Assembly (NCBI RefSeq): GCF_900198365.1
Contig: NZ_FZMS01000023.1
Span: 1-64,000, forward strand
Direction of reading: 5' to 3'
Origin: Helicobacter bilis
GTDB taxonomy: Bacteria; Campylobacterota; Campylobacteria; Campylobacterales; Helicobacteraceae
Length of the DNA stretch: 64,000 nt
Shown here: in pieces, positions 45,486 to 54,888 of the stretch
Position numbering within the stretch: position 1 is the first letter of the stretch
Layout of the letters: every line of letters begins with the position of its first letter
Notes under the pieces: model-generated
Databases searched by the model: none
What the model saw: only the letters and a program-made list of their open reading frames with translations
Told to the model about the DNA's origin: nothing
Program-made: the position numbers and the translations under genes

Positions 45486-46505
45486 TTACAGGGCAATCCA
45501 CTTCTCAGCGATACGCACGGCATTTGTCGCCGCGCCAACACGCACTTGGTCTGCTACGCAAAATAAATGTAAAATGCGTTTATCATAGTTATCCACTCTT
45601 ATCCTACCTACAAAGGTCTCATCGGTATCTGTGGCGATGAGTGGCATAGGGTATTCATTATCACTTGGGCTATCTATCACTACGACACTTTCAGCCTTTT
45701 TTAGAATCTCTCTCGCCTTGTCTGCATTCACTTCATCTTTAAAGCGAATACTTAAAGTTTCGCTATGACTGCGTAAAATCGGCACTCGCACACAAGTCGC
45801 TGAAATCTCAAAATTTGCGTGCATAATCTTTTGACTTTCATTTATCATCTTCATCTCTTCTTTTGTGAAGCCATTGTCAAGGAATGTGTCAATATGGGGG
45901 ATAAGATTTAGAGCGATTCGGTGTTGAAAGGCTTTTGGGATAACAGAATCAAGCTCAAAAGCAAAGAATTTCTGCATTTGCATGATGAGTTCTTCCATAC
46001 CTTTTTTACCCGCTCCGCTTACCGCTTGATAGGTGCTAACATCCACTCTCTCAATGCCAAATGCCTTATGCAAGGGGGCTAATACATGCACCATTTGTAT
46101 GGTAGAGCAATTTGGATTTGCAATAATTGTAGAATCTTTTTTAATATCCTCTGGATTTACTTCAGGCACAACAAGCGGAATAGAATCTTGCATACGAAAA
46201 AAGCTCGTATTATCAATCACAATTGCCCCAGCTTTTACCGCACTCTTAGCAAATCTCTCGCTCACACTCCCCCCAGCACTAAAAAACGCAATCTCTACAC
46301 CTTCATCTTTAAATACAGAATCTGTTGTCTCTAAAACCTTTATTTTTTGATTTTTAAACTCTATCCTATCACCAGCACTACGCGCACTAGCAAGTGGGAC
46401 TAGCCTTTTCACCGGGAAGTCTCTCTCATCTAAAATCCGCAACAACTCTTCGCCAACCGCACCTGTAACGCCTACAATGCCTACTACATATTCTTTTTTT
46501 GTCAT
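45486..46505 (-). CDS. asd: Aspartate-semialdehyde dehydrogenase
   Basis: Asd reduces aspartyl phosphate to the semialdehyde, the branch point to lysine/diaminopimelate, threonine and methionine. The 339-residue protein has the NADP motif GVTGAVGEEL (residues 12-21), the catalytic Cys in NPNCSTIQMV and the acid/base His in RSHSETL. Length is typical. Alone on the minus strand. Confidence 0.96.
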   Translation of the reverse strand: MTKKEYVVGIVGVTGAVGEELLRILDERDFPVKRLVPLASARSAGDRIEFKNQKIKVLETTDSVFKDEGVEIAFFSAGGSVSERFAKSAVKAGAIVIDNTSFFRMQDSIPLVVPEVNPEDIKKDSTIIANPNCSTIQMVHVLAPLHKAFGIERVDVSTYQAVSGAGKKGMEELIMQMQKFFAFELDSVIPKAFQHRIALNLIPHIDTFLDNGFTKEEMKMINESQKIMHANFEISATCVRVPILRSHSETLSIRFKDEVNADKAREILKKAESVVVIDSPSDNEYPMPLIATDTDETFVGRIRVDNYDKRILHLFCVADQVRVGAATNAVRIAEKWIAL

Positions 46506-46734
46506 ATTTATCCTTTAATGTATTGCTGTGTTTTATGAATTTTATAATTATAACCACAAATAATGCAAATTGATTTTACTTTTATGCGACACAATTGGTG
46601 TAGCATGTTTATAAAAGTCATATCCTTATGCTTCAATTTGTTAAAAACTTGCATAGATTCTATTAATGTATCATTATCGCTATATAGTCACTCGTATTGT
46701 TAGTCAATAAATCTTCTTCTGCGATGTGCTATTT

Positions 46735-47480
46735 TGCTTTTACAAATCTTCGTGATGAAATGCGACAAAATAAGTAAGATTCTCCATGTAAAATCCTCTG
46801 CAAATTATTGCAACTCTTTTTTACTAAGTCCTGCATTAAGTTTTTTACCCACACATTACATAGCCCTGCAATCCTTTTTCATCATCTCTTCAAACATCGC
46901 CCTATTCATATATTCGTGCAAAATTTGCCCATCTTTCGCACACCATATTTGCCAATCTTGCCCCGCTTTTACAGGCAGATAAAAAATATATACCGTGATT
47001 TACTCGCACTTAAATATGCTTGTTTTAGCCTTTGTATCTTTTGTTTATAGGCTTCTTTTTCTATGTTTTGAGATTTACTCACATTCACACTTTTTACTTC
47101 AAAAATGTGGATTCTATCTCCCCTGTCTTTAAATATAAAGTCTGGGTAGCTTGCGCGTTTTCTCTCATCATAATATTCATATTTTATATTTGATTTATCT
47201 ATAAAGTTTTTGCCAAAAAGATAGATTTCTCCTCATTATCTCTATGCCTTTAGCACAATCTTTAGCAAGGCTTTTAAGGGTTTGACACCACTCTTTTTCC
47301 GCTTGAGAATCAAGCCCAAATTCATCATTTTCACTGCCCCATATCCAGTCTCACTCCCTGCACTCTCTTCATAGAAGCTATACGCATATTCGCGTATTTC
47401 TACACACTTAGATTAAATATTCACCATAGTTTTCTACCGCTCTTTTTACTTTATTTTTAATAGAATCTAAATTGAGAGAC
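46735..47480 (-). pseudogene. Remnant of a restriction enzyme C-terminal region
   Basis: Several frames together read like the end of a type III restriction (Res) or related helicase-nuclease: RAVENYGEYL, EYAYSFYEESAG, LDSQAEKEWCQTLKSLAKD, then YDERKRASYPDFIFKDRGD with HIFEVKSVNVS (a PD-(D/E)xK-like nuclease core) and LPVKAGQDWQIWCAKDG. At least three frameshifts or stops break it. No methyltransferase gene remains. Identification is from pattern and is moderate. Confidence 0.55.
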
Positions 47481-47562
47481 TTTAAAGGTAGAAAAGATTT
47501 TTTGTAAATTTAAAGCATGTTGTGTTATTGTTGGAATATAGTGATTGATAGGGAATATAGTG

Positions 47563-48132
47563 TTATTGTTGATTGCTGTATGGTTTATCAGCGATATTAT
47601 AAGTTGTTGGGGTGCTTCGTAAATTCTGTGTTTGTAGGCTTTTTATGTGCTTGTGTTTAAGTTTTATTATGTCGCGAATATCTTCAAAAATAGCATACAA
47701 TACTGGATCTGTTGCGTGATTAATGAAATTTCCCTCTGCATATTCGCACAAATCTGTGGAATCTATATAGTGAATTTGATATGCATCAAGCAGATTTTTT
47801 GGAACATAAGCTTTAACTTTTGTGTAAGATTCTAAAGACAAAGTTTGTTTTAAAATTGTATTGTTTTGGATAGTTTTTAATAGTGTTTTTGCATGAAATT
47901 TATTAAATTCCATGCATGCAGGATAATTATTAAAAGTGAAAAGCAGCTCTTCTTTGTCTCGTCTTGATGGCATGATAGCAATAATATACTGACGCATTTG
48001 TGGTATAATGAAGTTTTTCAACAAATGCAAATTATATGAGTTTTGCAAAAATAGTAGTGCGTTTGGGGCAATACACTTTTCTTTAACTTTATTTGCATTT
48101 TGTGTCAGCAATATATCTTTAAAGGTTTTCAT
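47563..48132 (-). CDS. Hypothetical protein
   Basis: This 189-residue basic, mainly helical protein has no signal peptide. A possible weak likeness to small DNA-replication-linked proteins (DciA/DUF721 style) rests only on size and the LLFTFNN-type core; I do not assert it. Its ATG (48132-48130) is one base from the start codon of a divergent lipoprotein gene, so the two share a regulatory region of almost no length. Confidence 0.55.
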   Translation of the reverse strand: MKTFKDILLTQNANKVKEKCIAPNALLFLQNSYNLHLLKNFIIPQMRQYIIAIMPSRRDKEELLFTFNNYPACMEFNKFHAKTLLKTIQNNTILKQTLSLESYTKVKAYVPKNLLDAYQIHYIDSTDLCEYAEGNFINHATDPVLYAIFEDIRDIIKLKHKHIKSLQTQNLRSTPTTYNIADKPYSNQQ

Positions 48133-48133
48133 A

Positions 48134-48262
48134 GTGCGTATTATAACACATTTTTTTTCTGTATTTTTACTTTGTAGTGCAGTGTTTTTCTTACATGCTT
48201 GTGGATATAAGAGCGATCCATTTTGGAATGAGGCTGAAAAGCAGGATCTATTGTTACCTTAA
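48134..48262 (+). CDS. Tiny lipoprotein
   Basis: A 42-residue protein with a GTG start, preceded by AAAGG with an 8-base spacer. A hydrophobic signal ends in the lipobox-like FLHAC, and the mature part is CGYKSDPFWNEAEKQDLLLP. The CGxKxDP start is common to very small lipoproteins of the LptM/YifL style. Similar tiny lipoproteins precede lysA in related bacteria, but no lysA is seen here before the sequence becomes non-coding. Confidence 0.6.
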   Translation: MRIITHFFSVFLLCSAVFFLHACGYKSDPFWNEAEKQDLLLP

Positions 48263-48687
48263 TTGAAATTGGGTGCTTTTGGTTATCGAGAATTTGTCCA
48301 TTTATCATGAAAACTATAGGGCTTGTTTGCACACTCTCTTATGAAAGTTTCTTAGCATTGCAATGTCATTTTTACTTTTTTCTCGATTATATATTACAAA
48401 TACTCTAAACATTATTACGACACAACAATTTTTAATCATCTGTGAATCTACACACAACAACATATAGAAAGCAGACTGCTGTCTATCAAAACAAAAATTA
48501 AATACAACAGATTAAAACAAAACAAATAAAATACAAAAAGCTAAAATAAAAAAGTAGTATATGAAAGATTTTAAGCGAAATAAAACACCTCAAAACAACA
48601 TGTTACAAATCAAAGCCCTAGATTTTCGAGAAAATCTAGAATGGCAATGCGAATCAACAAGTCTTTAAAGAGGCAATAGCATGGGGA
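48263..48687. other. AT-rich intergenic stretch
   Basis: No gene, hairpin family member or clear promoter is seen between the tiny lipoprotein gene and the end of the paralog triplet. Confidence 0.4.
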
Positions 48688-49272
48688 TTATCTTGTGCCA
48701 CACTCAAATACATTAGCATGGATTCTGTAAGTGAGAATTTTGCCATTTTGAGGAATTTTTTCCCAAGCTGTACAATCTTTCTCTTCGTATTTACCATCAC
48801 TTACTCTCATTTCACAAGTCATAGCTTCTTTTGTCAATTTAAGTAAAATTCTGCTGTCTTCATTTACCAATTCAGAAGCGTGATTTCTTAAATCATTTGT
48901 TGCACCTTCTCTAATATCTTCGAAAGAAGGTGGAACTTTACCATCAGAGCTATCTTTACCTTCAACCTCACCAAGTAACTTACAAGTATAAGGAATGCTA
49001 TATGCTACAGCAATCCCTCTTGCTTCCTCATTCAATCTCTTAGGCTCATACGCTGGAAGTTGAGGCACCTTAACATAAGGTGCAACTTTTGTTACAGTAA
49101 TCTCTCTTGCAGCATTCACTGTAACTTCAACTTCTTTGCTATAATTCACCTTACCTTTTGAACCGCTGTAATTTCCACCTTTCTGCTTTGGTTGAGAAGA
49201 ACAAGCAACCAAAAGAGAAACAGCACCTACTGCCAAACCTACTTTAGCAAAACTATTAACTAATTTCAACAT
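48688..49272 (-). CDS. Exported lipoprotein, paralog 3 of a tandem triplet
   Basis: This 194-residue protein has a signal peptide and lipobox (SLLVAC, Cys at about 24) and a Ser/Lys linker. Its conserved domain has CKLLGEVEGKDSS, FEDIREGATNDLRN, KEAMTCEMR, EKDCTAWEKIP and RIHANVFECG. The same blocks occur in the two upstream genes. The layout is like the DUF4156 family of periplasmic lipoproteins; function unknown. Four conserved Cys could form two disulfides. Confidence 0.75.
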   Translation of the reverse strand: MLKLVNSFAKVGLAVGAVSLLVACSSQPKQKGGNYSGSKGKVNYSKEVEVTVNAAREITVTKVAPYVKVPQLPAYEPKRLNEEARGIAVAYSIPYTCKLLGEVEGKDSSDGKVPPSFEDIREGATNDLRNHASELVNEDSRILLKLTKEAMTCEMRVSDGKYEEKDCTAWEKIPQNGKILTYRIHANVFECGTR

Positions 49273-49302
49273 TTTTCCACCTTATAAAAATAAAATCAAA
49301 GA

Positions 49303-49902
49303 TCATCTTGCACCGCAATCAAAAACATTAGCATGGATTCTGTAGTATAGAATCTTACCATTACTTGGTATCTGTGTCCATGTTGTGCAGTCTTTTTCAT
49401 CAAATTGATCGCCCTCATTGCGAAGTTCGCAAGTCATAGCTTCTTTAACTGGGGTAAGCACTATTCTATCTCTTGAATCTACAAGATCCATAGTGCCGTT
49501 TCTCAAGTCATTCAAGGCACCTTCCCTGATCTGCTCGAAAGAGGGAGCAGCTTTACCATCAGAGCTATCAATGCCTTCAGCCTCACCCAACAACTTACAA
49601 TTCAAAGGAACGCCATTTACAACAGCTATACCTTTTGCATCATCAATAAGTGGTTTTGGCGTATATTGTGGCAATCTAGGTAACTTATAGTATGCATCAC
49701 TTGAACTTTTTGTAATCGTAAGCTCTCTAGCAACATCGATATTTTCGTTTCTTTCTTTCAACGACTTTGAATCTGTTGTTTGAGTAGAATAAGACTGCGC
49801 ATCACTGTCTGCCTCGACACCAACAACTTCATCTGCCAGAGCAACACAAGAAACAACACTTGTAGCAATCAAACCAGCTTTTAGCAAATCTTTAACCAAC
49901 AT
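49303..49902 (-). CDS. Exported protein, paralog 2 of a tandem triplet
   Basis: This 199-residue protein has the same domain as its neighbours (CKLLGEAEGIDSSDG, IREGALNDLRNG, KEAMTCELR, DCTTWTQIP, YRIHANVFDCG). The signal end reads VVSCVALADEV, so it can be read either as a lipobox (VVSC) or as a normal signal peptidase site after ALA; its siblings have a clearer lipobox. It may thus be soluble in the periplasm. Confidence 0.72.
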   Translation of the reverse strand: MLVKDLLKAGLIATSVVSCVALADEVVGVEADSDAQSYSTQTTDSKSLKERNENIDVARELTITKSSSDAYYKLPRLPQYTPKPLIDDAKGIAVVNGVPLNCKLLGEAEGIDSSDGKAAPSFEQIREGALNDLRNGTMDLVDSRDRIVLTPVKEAMTCELRNEGDQFDEKDCTTWTQIPSNGKILYYRIHANVFDCGAR

Positions 49903-49992
49903 ATTAACCCTTTATATTTAAATTTTCAATTACTCTACCGACATAGACTCCCACATTTACTGGGAATCTACGCAACCAAACACAAGTAATAC

Positions 49993-50556
49993 TTACTTCT
50001 CGCCACACTCAAATACATTAGCATGGATTCTGTAAGATAGAATCTGCCCATTGTCCGGTAGTTTATTCCAAAGAGTGCAATCTTCTTCTTGATACTTATC
50101 TTTCTTTGTTCTCATTTGGCAAATCATAGCTTCTTTAGTAACAGAAAGCATTAATCTTTGACCACCTCTTACAAGATCAGCAGCTTGATTTCTCAAATCA
50201 TTAGTTGCACCCTCTCTGATTTGCTCAAAAGTTGGTCCAGCTTTACCGCTTGCTTCATCTTTACCTTCAACCTCACCCAATACCTTACAATTGTAAGGAA
50301 CGCTATACGCAACAGCTATGCCTCTTGCATTCTCATTAAGAGTTTTTGGCTCGTATGGAGGATGCTGAGGATCAATAGCATAACCTACTGCCTTATAAAC
50401 AGCAAACTGACGAGCATTAGGCTCAAGTTCTTGAGAAGCATACTTAGCATTTTTGCTTTTCTTTGGATCTCCAGAGCAAGCCGCCAACATTAAAACAGAA
50501 CCTGCCACTAAACCAACTTTTACAGAATGGTTCAAGACTTGTTTGTAATTCAACAT
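49993..50556 (-). CDS. Exported lipoprotein, paralog 1 of a tandem triplet
   Basis: This 187-residue lipoprotein has signal peptide and lipobox VLMLAAC (Cys about 28), then the shared domain with CKVLGEVEGKDEASG, FEQIREGATNDLRN, KEAMICQMR, DCTLWNKLP and RIHANVFECG. It is first in transcription order. Gaps of 90 and 30 bases suggest one operon that grew by duplication. Confidence 0.75.
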   Translation of the reverse strand: MLNYKQVLNHSVKVGLVAGSVLMLAACSGDPKKSKNAKYASQELEPNARQFAVYKAVGYAIDPQHPPYEPKTLNENARGIAVAYSVPYNCKVLGEVEGKDEASGKAGPTFEQIREGATNDLRNQAADLVRGGQRLMLSVTKEAMICQMRTKKDKYQEEDCTLWNKLPDNGQILSYRIHANVFECGEK

Positions 50557-50946
50557 TTTTACACCTTTTTAGTAAAATTAAAAACATGATAAGCATGACT
50601 AGCACACAGCACAATGTTTTTTATCCCGTTATGCTATCAAAAAAAATAAAAAAAATCAAGTAAAAGCTATAAAAAATATGTAGAATAGCTGAAATTTACA
50701 ACCGATTAACACAAAAATGCTTTAAACATAAAATAATTTATCTAAAGTCATCGGCTTTAATCTTAATGTTATCTAGGATTATCCTGGATAATAAAGTCAA
50801 TTTCTCTCGCAATATTGCGGAAACAATAATAATGTAGCAAAACTGCGCTAAAAAATAAAATTTAAATCTCACATAAACATAAATTAAAACAAATTCCAAA
50901 ACACAATTCCTCCCAACCCCTTTATTAAAAACATAAAATTATTATG
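50557..50946. other. Divergent intergenic region, triplet / hemB
   Basis: AT-rich with long A-runs and no gene. It should hold the promoters of the triplet and of hemB. Confidence 0.4.
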
Positions 50947-50952
50947 TATAAT
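50947..50952 (+). promoter_or_regulatory. Probable -10 box for hemB
   Basis: TATAAT within TTATGTATAAT, 42 bases before the hemB GTG start. Confidence 0.5.
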
Positions 50953-50993
50953 GCAAAGATCTAGTGAAAATACAAGAAACAAAAGGATAAAAA

Positions 50994-51974
50994 GTGTTTC
51001 AAAGAAAAAGGCGATTGCGTTTAAATAATGTTATGCGAAATCTTGTGCGTGAAAATGCCTTGAGTGTCAATGATTTTATCTATCCCCTATTTATAGTGGA
51101 AGGTAAGGGTATTAGAAATGAGATAGATTCTATGCCCGGCGTGTTTCAAATGAGTTTAGATAATATCCTAAAAGAATGTGAAACTTTACAGAATCTAGGC
51201 ATTTATGCTATCTTATTATTTGGTGTGCCACCGCAACATAAAAAAGATTCCAGCGGCTCTTACACATGGGATAAACACGGCATTATCCCGCAAAGCGTCC
51301 AAGAGATAAAAAAGCATTTTCCACAAATGTATGTTATCGCTGATGTTTGCTTTTGTGAATATACAGATCATGGGCATTGTGGCATCTTAGATTCTAAAAT
51401 ACAATCTGTTGATAATGATGCTACTCTTTTGAATCTTGCTAAGCAAAGCGTGGTATTAGCACAAAGTGGAGTAGATATGCTTGCCCCAAGTGCTATGATG
51501 GATGGGCAGATTCTAACTATGCGTAATGCCCTAGATTCTAATGATTTTGTGAATCTTCCTATTATGAGTTACTCTACAAAATTTGCTAGTGCATATTATG
51601 GTCCTTTTAGAGAAGTCGCACAAAGTAGCCCTAGCTTTGGCGATAGAAAGAGTTATCAAGAAGATAGTGCAAATGCTAGAGAAGCTATCCTTGAAAGTCT
51701 AAATGATGAGAATGAGGGGGCTGATATACTCATGGTAAAACCTGCCTTAGCCTACCTTGATATAGTAAAATCAATACGAGAAAAAAGCTTATTGCCCCTT
51801 GCTGTATATAATGTGAGTGGTGAATACGCTCTGCTTAAAGCTGGAGAAAAGCTTGGCATTATCGATTACGAAAAAGTCATGCTAGAAACCCTGCTTAGCT
51901 TTAAAAGAGCAGGAGCTGATATTATCATTACTTATCACGCAAAAGAAGCAGCTAAGATTCTAAAAGGCAATTAA
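50994..51974 (+). CDS. hemB: Porphobilinogen synthase (ALA dehydratase)
   Basis: HemB condenses two 5-aminolevulinate molecules for haem. The 326-residue protein has the metal-site Cys block [22 protein letters not shown], the first Lys in [17 protein letters not shown] and the Schiff-base Lys in [11 protein letters not shown]. The start is GTG with AAAGGA before it. Monocistronic. Confidence 0.96.
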   Translation: MFQRKRRLRLNNVMRNLVRENALSVNDFIYPLFIVEGKGIRNEIDSMPGVFQMSLDNILKECETLQNLGIYAILLFGVPPQHKKDSSGSYTWDKHGIIPQSVQEIKKHFPQMYVIADVCFCEYTDHGHCGILDSKIQSVDNDATLLNLAKQSVVLAQSGVDMLAPSAMMDGQILTMRNALDSNDFVNLPIMSYSTKFASAYYGPFREVAQSSPSFGDRKSYQEDSANAREAILESLNDENEGADILMVKPALAYLDIVKSIREKSLLPLAVYNVSGEYALLKAGEKLGIIDYEKVMLETLLSFKRAGADIIITYHAKEAAKILKGN

Positions 51975-52135
51975 GCAAAATATAATGAAACTATATGATT
52001 TACAATATTAAAATATTGTGTATTTTTACGAAAAAATATTACTTTTTAAAGAATATGCAAATAAAAATATTATAGAATCTTGCTTTGTAAAGTGAAGCGG
52101 AAAAACGAAAGAAGTTTAAGAAAAATCTTAAGCTA

Positions 52136-52210
52136 TTGAAAGAAGTTTTAAAGGTCGTATCACTTATAACAAGCATAGCCTACATGCTAAGACTATTATT
52201 GGGATACTAA
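52136..52210 (+). CDS. Possible 24-residue membrane peptide
   Basis: A TTG-started frame gives MKEVLKVVSLITSIAYMLRL plus four residues: one hydrophobic helix. The ribosome site is weak. It is listed only because four more tiny frames follow, three with good ribosome sites. Confidence 0.25.
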   Translation: MKEVLKVVSLITSIAYMLRLLLGY

Positions 52211-52217
52211 AGAAAAA

Positions 52218-52237
52218 GCCCCTCTTAGGAGAGGGGC
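52218..52237 (-). terminator. Strong GC-rich hairpin
   Basis: GCCCCTCT, loop TAGG, AGAGGGGC is an 8-bp perfect stem. On the minus strand it is followed by TTTTTCTTT and looks like an intrinsic terminator, but no minus-strand gene ends here. It may belong to a small RNA or an attenuator in front of the small-ORF run. Confidence 0.55.
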
Positions 52238-52266
52238 AAGGGAATTATAACATAAAAGGGCTTAAT

Positions 52267-52407
52267 ATGGATTTTCTATTTTGGTGTATGGGTATTTTTA
52301 TATGTTGTTAGCTATTTTTTAATTGGTATAACGACAGAGAAATCAAGGCATTAAAAGATAGAATCAACAAGCTAGAAAAAGGAGCTAACAATGTGGAAGC
52401 TACTTGA
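52267..52407 (+). pseudogene. Small membrane ORF interrupted by an amber codon
   Basis: ATG after AAAAGGG. MDFLFWCMGIFICC is followed by TAG at 52309-52311, then in the same frame LFFNWYNDREIKALKDRINK to a TGA at 52405. Without the TAG it would be a 46-residue protein with one membrane helix and a coil, a holin/spanin-like layout. It is either a nonsense mutant or two pieces. Confidence 0.4.
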
Positions 52408-52546
52408 GAATATAGGCTTAGGTTTGTTTGTGAATGCCTTGTATTCTATAATGAATCTAAATTTTGAAACAGCACCTTTTATAGTGCTAGTGTTAAGTGT
52501 GATACTTATGAGTATGTCAATTTATAGTCAAAGGAAAAATAAATGA
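52391..52546 (+). CDS. 51-residue membrane protein
   Basis: It starts MWKLLENIGLGLFVNAL after an AAAAAGGAG ribosome site and has two hydrophobic segments (residues 8-21 and 30-45) with a basic end SQRKNK. It overlaps the previous frame and shares ATGA with the next start. The chain of couplings indicates that this is real. It may be a phage holin-like or toxin-like peptide. Confidence 0.5.
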   Translation: MWKLLENIGLGLFVNALYSIMNLNFETAPFIVLVLSVILMSMSIYSQRKNK

Positions 52547-52635
52547 GTGCATGGGATATAACAGCGATTATAACCGCAATTATTACGGCTATGGCAGGGA
52601 TAAAGTTAGTAATTGACTTGAGAAAGGAGAAATAA
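52543..52635 (+). CDS. 30-residue membrane peptide
   Basis: MSAWDITAIITAIITAMAG, then a Lys/Arg-rich end: one amphipathic membrane helix. The ATG overlaps the previous TGA by 4 bases and follows AAAGGAAAAAT. Size and form are like type I toxin or phage lysis peptides; no homologue was recognised. Confidence 0.45.
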   Translation: MSAWDITAIITAIITAMAGIKLVIDLRKEK

Positions 52636-52725
52636 ATGAACAATAACATGAGACAACAACGCAAAAACGAAGTTATGGTTTTGCTTGAGAATAAACAGAT
52701 ACAAGAGCGATTATGTGCTTTATGA
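52636..52725 (+). CDS. 29-residue peptide upstream of aroG
   Basis: It begins [20 protein letters not shown], directly after the previous TAA, with AAAGGAG before it. It is hydrophilic and basic, unlike the others. It ends 13 bases before aroG, so it could also be a leader peptide; it has no run of aromatic codons, so classical attenuation is unlikely. Confidence 0.4.
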   Translation: MNNNMRQQRKNEVMVLLENKQIQERLCAL

Positions 52726-52738
52726 AGAAAGGAATGCA

Positions 52739-54094
52739 ATGTCTATAACAACAACTACATGGAATAAAAGCAGTTGGAGAGATTTTCCAATCAAGCAGCA
52801 CCCAATCTACACAGATAAAAATGCCATAGAATCTGTAGAGAAAGAGCTATCAGGCTTACCACCATTAGTATTTGCTAAAGAAGCAGATAGTTTGAAAGAA
52901 AAGTTTGCAAAGGCTAGTCGCGGCGAAGCATTTGTATTGCAAGGGGGCGATTGTGCGGAGAGTTTCTCACAATTTAATGCAAATAATATTAGAGATATGT
53001 TTAAGATTATCTTGCAAATGAGTGTGATTCTAACCTTTGCTTCAGGCTGTCCAATAGTGAAAGTCGGTCGTCTAGCAGGGCAGTTTGCAAAGCCTAGAAG
53101 TAGCGATACAGAAACAATTGATGGCATAAGTTATCCTAGCTATCGTGGTGATTTAATCAATTCTCAAGAGCTTGATAAAAGAGAGCCAGATCCCACAAGG
53201 CTATTAAAAGGTTATCATCAAAGTGCAAGCACACTCAATCTTTTGCGTGCGTTTTCACAAGGTGGATTTGCAAATTTAGAGCAAGTGCATTTATGGAATC
53301 TTAGCTTTGTTGAGAATAATAATTTTGGTAAAAAATACGCCGAATTAGCAAGTGATATAGCAAAGTCCCTGCGTTTTATGAAAGCATGTGGCATTGATAC
53401 AAATAATACTCGACAGCTTAAAGAAGTATCCTTTTATACTTCACATGAAGCCCTTGTATTGCATTATGAAGAGGCTTTAACGAGGCAGGATTCACTCAGT
53501 GGCAACTGGTATGACTGCTCTGCACACATGCTATGGATAGGGGAGAGGACACGCGATATTGACCACGCGCATTTAGAGTTTTTACGCGGTGTTAAAAATC
53601 CACTTGGGGTAAAAATAGGACCAAATGCTACAAAAGATGATATTCTAAAAATTTGTGATATTTTGAATCCAAACAATGAAGCAGGGCGACTGAATCTTAT
53701 TGTGCGTATGGGAGCGGATAAAATCGGGGATAAATTCCCAAAATTGCTTAAAGAAGTATGCAGTGATGGGCGTAATATCTTATGGAGTTGCGATCCAATG
53801 CATGGTAATACAAAAGTAGCAAGTAGCGGTTATAAAACCCGTGCGTTTGAAGATATTGTAAGTGAAATCGAGCAGTTTTTTGCTATACATGCAGCACAAG
53901 GTAGCATTGCAGGTGGTGTGCATCTTGAGATGACTGGCGCTGATGTAACAGAATGCGTGGGGGGAATACAAGCCATTGCGGAAGATAAGCTGCATACAAA
54001 TTATCACACGCAATGCGATCCAAGGCTAAATGCTACACAGGCACTTGAGCTGAGCTTTATGTTAGCACAAATACTTGCCAATCGAGCTGTATGA
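52739..54094 (+). CDS. aroG: DAHP synthase, class II
   Basis: It catalyses the first step of the shikimate pathway (PEP plus erythrose 4-phosphate). The 451-residue protein is the plant-type (class II) enzyme: [12 protein letters not shown] with the metal-binding Cys, [32 protein letters not shown] and [14 protein letters not shown]. The ATG at 52739 follows AAAGGAATGCA; an upstream extension of 18 codons has no ribosome site. It follows the small-ORF run closely. Confidence 0.95.
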   Translation: MSITTTTWNKSSWRDFPIKQHPIYTDKNAIESVEKELSGLPPLVFAKEADSLKEKFAKASRGEAFVLQGGDCAESFSQFNANNIRDMFKIILQMSVILTFASGCPIVKVGRLAGQFAKPRSSDTETIDGISYPSYRGDLINSQELDKREPDPTRLLKGYHQSASTLNLLRAFSQGGFANLEQVHLWNLSFVENNNFGKKYAELASDIAKSLRFMKACGIDTNNTRQLKEVSFYTSHEALVLHYEEALTRQDSLSGNWYDCSAHMLWIGERTRDIDHAHLEFLRGVKNPLGVKIGPNATKDDILKICDILNPNNEAGRLNLIVRMGADKIGDKFPKLLKEVCSDGRNILWSCDPMHGNTKVASSGYKTRAFEDIVSEIEQFFAIHAAQGSIAGGVHLEMTGADVTECVGGIQAIAEDKLHTNYHTQCDPRLNATQALELSFMLAQILANRAV

Positions 54095-54327
54095 TATTTC
54101 ATATAAAATGTTATATAAGTGCATAAAAATTATAATAAGAATTAGATGGGTTATATGCTTATGTTTGTAGTCGTTGCGATCAAAAACAATGAGATGTATC
54201 TTAATGCACTTTGATATGTGGGGTTAAAATGCTAAGATACTTTGTATTTCCTGCATACTTATTTTATAAATATGGAGTTTGTGTATCTATGTGTAAGATA
54301 AGATATATTTTTATTGAAAGGTGATTA

Positions 54328-54783
54328 ATGGATACAGAAGATGAGCGGAGGCTAGAAGAGTTTGTTGCACAAAGTTTTGATTTTGCAAGGCAAAATGATA
54401 AGGAAGCATTAGAGATTATGATTAAAGCTGGATTAAATGTTAATTTGGCTAATCATCATGGAAACACCTTGCTTATGCTTGCTGCCTATAATAATAGCTT
54501 GGAAACTGCAAAAATGCTCTTAGAATATGGGGCAGATGTCGATAAAAGAAATGATAAGAATCAAACGCCTTTGGCTGGAGTGTGTTTTAAGGGATATTAT
54601 GAGATGGCTGAACTTCTCATACAATATGGTGCGGATGTAGACGCAGATAATGGGCGAGGATTAACTCCTATTAATTGCGCCGTTATGTTTAGAAGAAAGA
54701 ATATCATTGAACTTTTGCTTAAATACAAAAAACAAAGATTGTCTTTTATGCAAAAGATTGCTATTTTTCTCTTTAATAGATGA
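54328..54783 (+). CDS. Ankyrin-repeat protein beside catalase
   Basis: This 151-residue protein has four ankyrin repeats (for example GNTLLMLAAYNNSLETAKML and RGLTPINCAVMFRRKNIIEL). It lies 105 bases before katA. In Campylobacter jejuni the ankyrin gene next to katA (Cj1386) helps supply haem to catalase. By position and size this is its counterpart; H. pylori has a different ankyrin partner, KapA. No signal peptide, so cytoplasmic. Confidence 0.85.
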   Translation: MDTEDERRLEEFVAQSFDFARQNDKEALEIMIKAGLNVNLANHHGNTLLMLAAYNNSLETAKMLLEYGADVDKRNDKNQTPLAGVCFKGYYEMAELLIQYGADVDADNGRGLTPINCAVMFRRKNIIELLLKYKKQRLSFMQKIAIFLFNR

Positions 54784-54888
54784 ATGTTTTGAACAACTTT
54801 GATTTTGTTAATTTGCATTTATTTTAATATGATAGTGTGTCTAGCAGAGTAATATGGTTATAGACTATATGCTCTGAAAGGATTTAAT

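Noticed and set aside
52218-52237. Terminator of a plus-strand gene (hemB)
   Set aside because: The T-run is on the minus-strand side and hemB ends 240 bases earlier.
52636-52725. Classical amino-acid attenuator leader for aroG
   Set aside because: The peptide has no Phe, Tyr or Trp codon run, and no alternative hairpin pair was seen between it and aroG.
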